A DNA stretch of 64,000 bases, from the NCBI RefSeq assembly GCF_000003815.2, contig NC_049982.1, forward strand, positions 14,607,931 through 14,671,930, written 5' to 3'. The first letter of the stretch is position 1, and the number at the start of each line of letters is the position of its first letter. This DNA comes from Branchiostoma floridae. Its lineage: Eukaryota; Chordata; Leptocardii; Amphioxiformes; Branchiostomatidae. The notes below the pieces were generated by a model. It ran no database searches and was not told the origin of the DNA. It saw nothing but the letters and a program-made list of their open reading frames with translations. Shown here piece after piece: positions 57,637-64,000 of the stretch. The translations under genes were made by a program, and so were the position numbers.

Positions 57637-58884
57637 ATGAACGCGAGTAATGTGACGTTCCCGCCGACTGGCATCGCCGCACCTCAGGGTGGTGCCGGGC
57701 CGATCGTCATCCTGGTCCTATCCCTGTTCACGGTCTTTACCATCGCCGGAAACCTGCTGGTCATCGCAGTTGTGTACAGGGACAGAAAACTCCGGACAGT
57801 TACAAACTACCTCATTGTATCCCTGGCCTTCGCGGACTTACTCATCGGGAGCCTGGTCATGCCCTTCGGCATCTCCCTGGAAGTTACGGGAGGGGAGTGG
57901 CTGTTCGGGAGGTTGTGGTGCGACATTTGGCACTCACTGGACGTGATGGGCAGTACGGCGTCCATACTCAACCTCTGTGCAATCTCGCTGGACAGGTACT
58001 GGGCCATAACCGATCCGGTGTTGTACCCCTGCCGGGTGACAGTAGGACGAGCCCGTCTGATGATCGCCTTAGTTTGGCTGTGCTCGTCGGCAATCTCCTT
58101 CCCAGCCATCGCGTGGTGGCAGGCGGTGGGCGACCCGGGCTCCCCCGACCACCTGTGCCTCTTCACGTCAGACACTACTTACCTAGCCACCTCCTCGTGC
58201 GTCTCCTTCTACGCACCTCTCCTCATCATGCTCTTCACCTACTACAGGATTTACAGAATCGCCGCCCGCCAGAGAAAGAGCCTCATGCAGGGTGTGAAAG
58301 TGTTCGATGCTGACGGGAAAGACGGGGAGAGTTTTTCCTTACGTGTCCATCGCGGCGGCGGCACCGGGAGGAAAGAGTCGCTGGTGCCCTACAACGGGGC
58401 TGTGTCGAACGGCGAAAGACTCTCACAGGCCGCGAACGACAAGAAACTGCGACAGATCAAAATTGCCAAGAGGTTGCAGAAGTTTACAAAAGAACACAAG
58501 GCGGCGAAGACACTGTCTATAGTGATCGGCGTCTTCATTCTCTGCTGGCTGCCCTTCTTCGTGCTCAACATCATCATCAGCGCATGCTCTTTCCAGTGTA
58601 TCGACGGAGTGGACTTCCTCTACGCGATATTTACCTGGCTCGGCTACGTCAACTCGGGATTCAACCCTATCATCTACGCATGCTCCAGCATGGAGTTCCG
58701 TAGGGCGTTTGCTAAAACCCTGTGTCAGTACTGCCCCAAAGGACTGTGCAAGCGCAGAAACTTCCCCGGACATTCTGTCCGGTCGGCCTTGGCCACGGTC
58801 ACAGTAGAGATGCTCCAAGGTGGTCACAACGAGGAAATGACGAACAGTTCCGCGCGAAGGTACCACCGGAGGACCACCATATGA
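57637..58884 (+). CDS. Intronless biogenic-amine GPCR, invertebrate dopamine D1-like (Dop1R2/DAMB-like)
   Basis: A plasma-membrane class A receptor of 415 residues, probably sensing dopamine or a related amine through a G protein. Seven membrane helices lie near residues 22-47, 57-80, 92-120, 138-161, 180-206, 289-315 and 324-348. Visible hallmarks are GN39LLV, LAFAD67, amine-binding D102, the C95-C174 disulfide pair, D119-R120-Y121, W147, catechol serines S186, S187 and S190, C303-W-L-P306-FF, and N343PIIY. The tail has C363, C366 and C371 as possible palmitoylation sites and ends RRTTI, a possible class I PDZ ligand. N2 and N5 are glycosylation sequons. CDIWHSLDVM..TASILNLC, SAISFPAIAWW and the third-loop SLRVHRGG closely recall insect Dop1R2/DAMB, with alpha1-adrenergic/OAMB octopamine receptors as the next alternative. 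The ATG at 57637 gives a normal-length N-terminus. The gene is GC-rich, single-exon and unbroken. Confidence 0.96.
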   Translation: MNASNVTFPPTGIAAPQGGAGPIVILVLSLFTVFTIAGNLLVIAVVYRDRKLRTVTNYLIVSLAFADLLIGSLVMPFGISLEVTGGEWLFGRLWCDIWHSLDVMGSTASILNLCAISLDRYWAITDPVLYPCRVTVGRARLMIALVWLCSSAISFPAIAWWQAVGDPGSPDHLCLFTSDTTYLATSSCVSFYAPLLIMLFTYYRIYRIAARQRKSLMQGVKVFDADGKDGESFSLRVHRGGGTGRKESLVPYNGAVSNGERLSQAANDKKLRQIKIAKRLQKFTKEHKAAKTLSIVIGVFILCWLPFFVLNIIISACSFQCIDGVDFLYAIFTWLGYVNSGFNPIIYACSSMEFRRAFAKTLCQYCPKGLCKRRNFPGHSVRSALATVTVEMLQGGHNEEMTNSSARRYHRRTTI

Positions 58885-60334
58885 CTATCTATTAAGAACA
58901 ATAACAACAGAGAAACAAAGCTGGGTATGTCAAAGTTATCGACAGTGTAGAATCAGTGTGTACCTTGTAACTACAATTTGCAGATCTAGAGTTCTCCGCA
59001 ACCAATACATCTAGCACAAGTCTAATTCGTATGATGTATTGACATCATAAAACTTTGTTTCGAGAATACTAATTGTTTATGTTTCAATTGCGATCCATTT
59101 CTCCTTCCTCTTCTTTCTGTACGGCTATGCCGACTGTTTTCTCGGTTTCTTTTATAGAGGTATCGTATGTATAGCTCTGAACGATCTTGTAGTAGACCGC
59201 TGACACAGGTTTGATACTTATTTCATTACACCAGACATAATTACTGTTTTAACGGTTTTATTGAAAGCGACGATATGTATGTTCTTATTGGTAATAACAG
59301 CGCCTTAGTTTTGAAATTTGATTGAAGTGACACGTAATTGGCCAATCTTGTACCAAATGATTTTTCATAGTCGTTGTCATAATGTGTAAATGTTACAGAC
59401 GTGTCATCGGGGCAACAGGATAGATCTATGTTATAAAAAGGGACTTTTTGCAATATCCGACAATACCATTTGTTAACAACATGATAATGAAAGGTGACAA
59501 TGGCTAGAAGCGTACACCAACTCCGTGACGTGGTGTTTCAGTCCGGCAGCTGTGTGGTTATAGTGTGTCAGATGTATATGTCTGTACGATTTTCGTAAAC
59601 ATAGCACAGACTTTCCCAGGTGTTCATGGGATGTTAGATAACTGTGTACAGGATTATAGCCTAAGATTGGATATTTCAATGTGGATCGTTGACAAAGTTC
59701 TGCATGCTTATTTAGGATTTTTGTGAGCTGTAAGAAAACGAGGGAAATCACATTGTGGAAGAAATCGTTGCTTGCACTGCGGAATATATGACGTGAAGAA
59801 ACCCCATGTAATTTTCAGACATAAGTGTTCATGACATACACCAGTAGGCGTACTAATGATGTTGGCCTCGATGAAAAGTTGGATCTCTCCCCGTGAAAGT
59901 GAAGTCACGTGTGCATTAGATTTTCTACACGCGCCTTGACAATCTAATTTGGCGGGCCCGATGTTCAGAAAACTGACGGCAACTTGGGAACAGATTCAGA
60001 ATACAGTTAGAAAAGCCTAATATGGCAATGGTGTGGGGATAGGAGCGAGTGAGACAAGCTTATTTTTGTTCGTTAATCTAGTGTCACGATGTCAATGACC
60101 TACGACCAAAATTGCTGATTGTCTGATCAGCATAAGGCCTACTTATTGGTGTATTATGTCCTTTAAAGCTAGCAGACGTCGTGGGGAGCTATTTTCCTGC
60201 TGTGTGACGCCATGTTGAAAGAAAACGAATCATCGAATGATACAACGCAATGTGCATAAATTTATTGTGGAGTGAAGTGGGTATGGGCGATGAGTAACAT
60301 AAAAAGATGAGAGATTACAATACGACACTAAACT
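58885..60334. other. Downstream region of the GPCR gene
   Basis: This is probably 3-prime UTR followed by intergenic DNA. I see no canonical AATAAA close to the stop; CATAAA at about 59047 is a weak variant, so the transcript end cannot be placed. Confidence 0.35.
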
Positions 60335-60400
60335 TTCTTCCAAAGGTATATATGGATCAAATTTTCAACTGCTGTCGCCTTCTTCAGGATCAATGATGGT
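60335..60400 (-). repeat. Likely retroelement-derived fragment
   Basis: Read on the minus strand, TGATCCTGAAGAAGGCGACA GCAGTTGAAAATTTGATCC resembles the CTGAAGAAGGCGACAGCAGTCGAAA phrase that I know as a common dispersed repeat end in marine invertebrate genomes. It is recognised from memory of the phrase only; no element borders are seen. Confidence 0.35.
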
Positions 60401-60447
60401 CAGTCACTTCCAAACGTAAACTCTCGATCGAAAGTTACAAACACGCG

Positions 60448-60538
60448 ACCTTATTGGCACGTGATCTTGCGTATGCGTGACGTCAGCAATTGGTCAAACG
60501 TGTAAAGAATTTTACATCGCCCGCCGTTTTGTTAGGTG
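60448..60538 (+). promoter_or_regulatory. Promoter-like cluster before the candidate small gene
   Basis: ATTGG (inverted CCAAT) at about 60454, CACGTG E-box at about 60459, a TGACGTCA CRE at about 60479 and a second ATTGG at about 60489 are packed within 45 bp. CGCCCGCCG lies just before the ATG at 60539. The clustering immediately upstream of an exon-like ATG frame is the argument; function is inferred. Confidence 0.5.
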
Positions 60539-60599
60539 ATGGCTGGGAACGGTGCTTCTAGCGTTCCTAGCAGGCTCTACGAGTCAGGTTTTTCTTCAG
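60539..60599 (+). CDS. Candidate small gene, exon 1
   Basis: The ATG at 60539 in GTTAGGTGATGGCTG opens MAGNGASSVPSRLYESGFSS plus one base, ending at a TTCAG|GTATAT donor. It follows the CCAAT/E-box/CRE cluster. The Ala/Gly/Ser-rich start and codon use are coding-like. It is phase-compatible with the segment at 61450-61480. The protein is not recognised. Confidence 0.5.
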
Positions 60600-61449
60600 G
60601 TATATCAGTTCTTCGTGGCACTCGGATTCTTGTAACTAGGCCTCCTTGGCTCAGCCCTAAGCAATAGGAAATTATATGTCATTACACAAGAAAAACAGCC
60701 GACTTGCTAAAGGAGGCCAATTAGCCAATGGTAATGGCCTGACTATTATAAAAATCAAGTCAATTACCTTGCATATTTCAAAGCTTGGGATGGATAGCTA
60801 CCATATGTGCACAGCTGGTACTGCATGGGGTTAACCTACTTTCTGTGTCGGTAATCAGGGTTTGTACAGGACGAGGTACATGGCAATGTTGTTTGCTGTT
60901 CAAAGCTCAGCGTGTAAATACTACAGATGTAAAAATTTATGTCCTACAGATATTCTATGTGTTAAGATGTATGTGTTATTTCAAGGATGTAACATCCCAT
61001 TAACTGTAGTTTTTTGTACATTTTGCTAATGTCACCCAGAAATAGAAACCAGGAAAGGAAAGTTCAAGGAACTGGAATAGAAAATTGATTTCGTCTCTTG
61101 TGCCATCGAATAGAATAGAACTTCCAAACGATCTGTGTACACGAGCTCACATCGTCACCCGTCAAATATCTCTACGTTTTATTTCTGATGTTATGTATGT
61201 ACAATAATGGTGAATTTTGTATGAAATGTTTATACTGATACCAGATGTAAATGTATGTGAGTACAAACTGTGTACATTTGTTCATCGTGTTGTTTGACTT
61301 CACGTACTTCTGAAGATAGGCTGGGATTCAGTTCAACTGTCTCCATGTTCAACAGGTGGCGTGCACGTGTCTTCATTGGTCTAAAATTTGATTGGCGGCT
61401 TGTGGCTTGAGCACCGTCGCTATGGTAACTGCCCATTAGTTGTTCTCAG

Positions 61450-61480
61450 AGGCGACAAGCAAAGCAGTCACGCGGCTTCA
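61450..61480 (+). CDS. Candidate small gene, exon 2 (tentative)
   Basis: TTAGTTGTTCTCAG precedes 31 bp that, joined to the G left by exon 1, read E-ATSKAVTRL and two bases (CA). The donor GTAGAT is weak. It restores the phase needed by 62169-62272. This is the least certain link; the true exon may instead lie in the bad sequence or gap at 61655-62039. Confidence 0.28.
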
Positions 61481-61654
61481 GTAGATTGAGGGCCGACCTT
61501 TCATTAACTGAACTGAAATAATGCTACGTCCCAACATGCGTTGTTATCAGTACTCTTTGTTGTGTATAAAGCACATCAAACAATAATTTCCTTTGACTTT
61601 AGAATTCCATCTGATATTTGCCTCCTTCACTGGCTTCTCTGAGGGCGTAAGTTG

Positions 61655-61939
61655 TTGGGGGGGGGGGGGGGGGTTCTTTTCCGGACAGTAAAATGAGAGG
61701 CGATTCCCGATTTTCCACCCGGAAAACCGGAGAAGAAAAAATGCCGGGAAACTAAAAATCCCACCACTTGGGGCGAAATATAAAAACTTCCCCGGATATT
61801 TTCCTTAACCGGGATACTGGATTTTCCTTTCCCGCCATGTTTTCTTTTCCCGGTTTCCCGGGTAAAAAACGCGAAACCACGGCCCCCCCCAAAGACCCCA
61901 AAAAAAAACACCCCCCCCCCCCAAAAAATTAAACCCATA
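61655..61939. other. Low-quality sequence at a contig edge
   Basis: It begins with a G run of about 18 and ends with long runs of C and A directly before a gap. Between them, doubled and tripled bases (CCCGG, AAAA, TTTCCC) dominate in a way unlike the rest of the window. This looks like end-of-read base-calling error rather than biology, so the open frame there should be ignored. Confidence 0.8.
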
Positions 61940-62039
61940 NNNNNNNNNNNNNNNNNNNNNNNNNNNNNNNNNNNNNNNNNNNNNNNNNNNNNNNNNNNNN
62001 NNNNNNNNNNNNNNNNNNNNNNNNNNNNNNNNNNNNNNN
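61940..62039. other. Assembly gap (100 N)
   Basis: All N; it interrupts the candidate gene at 60539-62784. Confidence 1.
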
Positions 62040-62168
62040 TTGTATTGGACGTTTTAAGTGAATAGCCACAAAATCAGCCTTCTGATGCAGGATATACAGA
62101 GCCCCAACCAAGGCCATTCGGGAGCACCTACGTACATGCACGCACCATCTTCTCATCTCTCCCTACAG

Positions 62169-62272
62169 ACACGTAGATGCAGAGGCTGAGCAAAGGCTAA
62201 CATTAGCCGAAAACTCTGCCGAATTGATAGCTGACATTTCAACTAATGTCTCCGTGCACGTGTTTGATCACG
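62169..62272 (+). CDS. Candidate small gene, exon 3
   Basis: CATCTTCTCATCTCTCCCTACAG is an excellent acceptor and ACG|GTAAGG a good donor. The 104 bp hold 34 codons with one base at each end: HVDAEAEQRLTLAENSAELI, then ADISTNVSVHVFDH. The heptad-like Ala/Glu/Leu pattern suggests an amphipathic helix or coiled coil. The other two frames contain stops. No family is recognised. This is the best-supported exon of the chain. Confidence 0.58.
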
Positions 62273-62737
62273 GTAAGGTTATTGATGCAGCCATCTAGTC
62301 ACCAGCGATCTATTCAGCTCCCACATCAGAGAGACGAAGGTTTGGGGTTTTACTTACAGGGATTATTGTCCTGTTAAGTAGATATTCGGATGTTGTAACC
62401 TATCTTGCTCAAGAGGATCTAGGAACAACGCTTGGTGGTGAGTCGGCGTCTCAAACGTTCGTGCCTCTCACGACCTGAACGGATTAGACAGACGGTTTGT
62501 CCGCAAACGGCCCTCCAGAGGAGTCACTCGCGTTTCCTGGCAACAATGTCTTTGATTAGAGGTTTTCTGCACATCAGAAGTATATGGTAACATTGTTACG
62601 CTTTGGTACAGTTAGTAATTGACCTTTAAACAGCCAACTGGCGGTTTCTTTATTTGCATATTGATTGGGTTTGACGTGCATTTCAACATGTCTTTGGTAA
62701 CAAATTAGATTTAGCTGTACTTTGATGTCTCCTTCAG

Positions 62738-62784
62738 ACTCAAAGACAGGCGTGGGGAGTACAGTATATGGTCAAGGGCACTGA
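62738..62784 (+). CDS. Candidate small gene, terminal exon (tentative)
   Basis: CTTTGATGTCTCCTTCAG precedes 62738. Joined to the G left by exon 3 it reads DSKTGVGSTVYGQGH followed by TGA at 62782-62784. Phase agrees with exon 3, giving a predicted product of about 80 residues overall. No polyadenylation signal is evident nearby. Confidence 0.33.
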
Positions 62785-63454
62785 ACTTTGCGTTAAATCC
62801 GATAGGGGGAAGCAGTTCACAACGCAAACCTACACGAGACTGTGTCTGTTCCCTGTAATAGCGTCGCCTGGCGAGTAATCCGACTCAAACAAGTTTTTCT
62901 AAAATAAGGTTTCGACCACGGTTGGATAAACAGTTTTTTTATCTTTTGAATTATTTTATGTTTATTCGCATTCACGCATGTACAAGTAGGACCACGCCAC
63001 CCTTTACTACGTGCTGTGTGGGTTTTATTAACGATTTTACGTCTTGAAGACAAATGTAGATATTTCTGATACACGAAAAGCAAAGGTTTGTTACGGGTGA
63101 TGGAAACAAATGTGATTGACTACCTTTTACACGCATGGTCTTTTTAGCGAATGCCCACAAACGCCCACTCTAGAGAAGTCCGCGCTGCACGAATCTCATT
63201 TTTTTTGCTTGGAATATGTCCACGTTGTGCTCCCATGTATTAATCCTGAGTCTCAAGTCAATCCATTGACCCGAAGTGACATAAATCAAAGTTTTCCATT
63301 CTCGATGGTCTTTTTAGCGAACGCCCAGCAAAATGTCTTTTTAGCGAATGCCCACTATATCCACAAAAATATCGACCGTCGCGCAATGACACCTAAACCT
63401 ACCGCCACAAACATGTTCAAGATGGTGTCCCATTGATGTGTACGGAGTTTCCGT
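62785..63454. other. Noncoding stretch with three short direct repeats
   Basis: TCTTTTTAGCGAATGCCCA recurs at about 63138, 63308 (as AACGCCCA) and 63332. Otherwise nothing is recognised. Confidence 0.5.
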
Positions 63455-63595
63455 NNNNNNNNNNNNNNNNNNNNNNNNNNNNNNNNNNNNNNNNNNNNNN
63501 NNNNNNNNNNNNNNNNNNNNNNNNNNNNNNNNNNNNNNNNNNNNNNNNNNNNNNNNNNNNNNNNNNNNNNNNNNNNNNNNNNNNNNNNNNNNNNN
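63455..63595. other. Assembly gap (141 N)
   Basis: All N; frames spanning it are meaningless. Confidence 1.
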
Positions 63596-64000
63596 GACTG
63601 TTGTAGCATAGCTTCTCATACACCCATTTTAGAGTGAATTCTGAACAAGATTTTCATTTCATAGTGCTATCATCTGACTAATATTTACAATGTGGTCATT
63701 TTTCTGTGCTATTATTACCCAGGTTTGAGGAACTTAGTGCAAATTTGGATATTGATTCACCTCAGTGCCCAATTAATGTACAAAAGGCTCAGACACATTA
63801 GTGTTATAAACCTGAATAGGGGCAGGTAACCAATACTAGAAAAACATAGCTATTTATTATTAACAATACTATTTACATTATAATAATAACTCTGCACCAA
63901 ACTGGACTTTTCTTATCTTTATTTATCACAGAAACATTGTTACAATGAGGATTTGATTTGATGAGTATCTGTTACAGTGTGTACAAACTTATTTCAAATA
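63596..64000. other. AT-rich noncoding end of window
   Basis: Nothing is recognised. Confidence 0.4.

Noticed and set aside
57689-58866. Long open frames in other frames and on the opposite strand of the GPCR
   Set aside because: They are shadows of a GC-rich coding exon; only the 415-codon frame has family motifs.
61655-61672. G run as a G-quadruplex
   Set aside because: It sits in evidently corrupted sequence beside a gap and is probably a base-calling artefact.
61627-61938. Gly/Phe-rich 103-codon frame
   Set aside because: It arises from homopolymer-inflated low-quality bases.

Overview
This window looks like nuclear DNA of an invertebrate deuterostome, most probably a lancelet (amphioxus, Branchiostoma). 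The inference rests on four things: a single-exon biogenic-amine receptor of the invertebrate dopamine/octopamine-like kind, AT-rich noncoding DNA with high polymorphic-repeat density, many small terminal-inverted-repeat elements with animal-type target duplications, and LINE, mariner and SINE remnants. There is no bacterial operon layout, ribosome-binding site or CRISPR array. The sequence is a draft scaffold with five N gaps (1-264, 33934-34033, 47806-47905, 61940-62039, 63455-63595).

Only one complete protein gene is certain: an intronless class A GPCR at 57637-58884 (+), 415 residues, with every hallmark residue of a functional catecholamine-type receptor. Beside it, at 60539-62784 (+), lies a chain of four splice-bounded open segments whose reading phases agree, behind a CCAAT/E-box/CRE promoter-like stretch. 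I propose this as a small unrecognised gene interrupted by a bad assembly patch. Other isolated splice-bounded open segments (1147-1300 -, 6583-6778 +, 14982-15076 -, 15195-15301 +, 20191-20247 -, 47263-47455 -, 52740-52927 -) are reported as candidate exons of unknown genes. None of them has a recognised domain.

Most of the rest is a graveyard of mobile DNA. From left to right: two adjacent minisatellites (4640-5262 and 5420-6175); a dinucleotide microsatellite (8745-8997); an internally deleted mariner-type element that keeps only the transposase helix-turn-helix (10771-11354); a TTA/TAA-flanked Harbinger-like MITE pair (12208-12600 and 31629-31988); a foldback unit with two inverted decamer arrays (16236-17806) followed by a second inverted pair (17893-18287); a second TAA-flanked MITE family (20941-21185, 23417-23662, fragments elsewhere); a 169-bp MITE with a perfect 9-bp target duplication (25918-26086); a 400-bp near-palindrome (31080-31478); a TTAA-flanked piggyBac-like MITE (32656-32847); a LINE 3-prime end (36932-37360); a tRNA-type SINE head (44576-44640); a TA-flanked MITE (53834-54019); and several copies of a ~1-kb element class that begins with a palindrome and ends with the inverse of half of it (21939-22842, 45322-46684, 48211-48930, 54654-55738).

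The most unusual signal is that last class. The terminal palindrome differs in sequence between copies, but the far end of each copy carries the matching inverse, so the two ends co-vary. Several copies also carry tandem internal units with paired octamer motifs (ATGCAAAT/ATTTGCAT). A second curiosity is a dispersed repeat (33270-33830 and 51700-52435) in which one copy has a 212-bp GC-rich, exon-like insert bounded by a 7-bp direct repeat.
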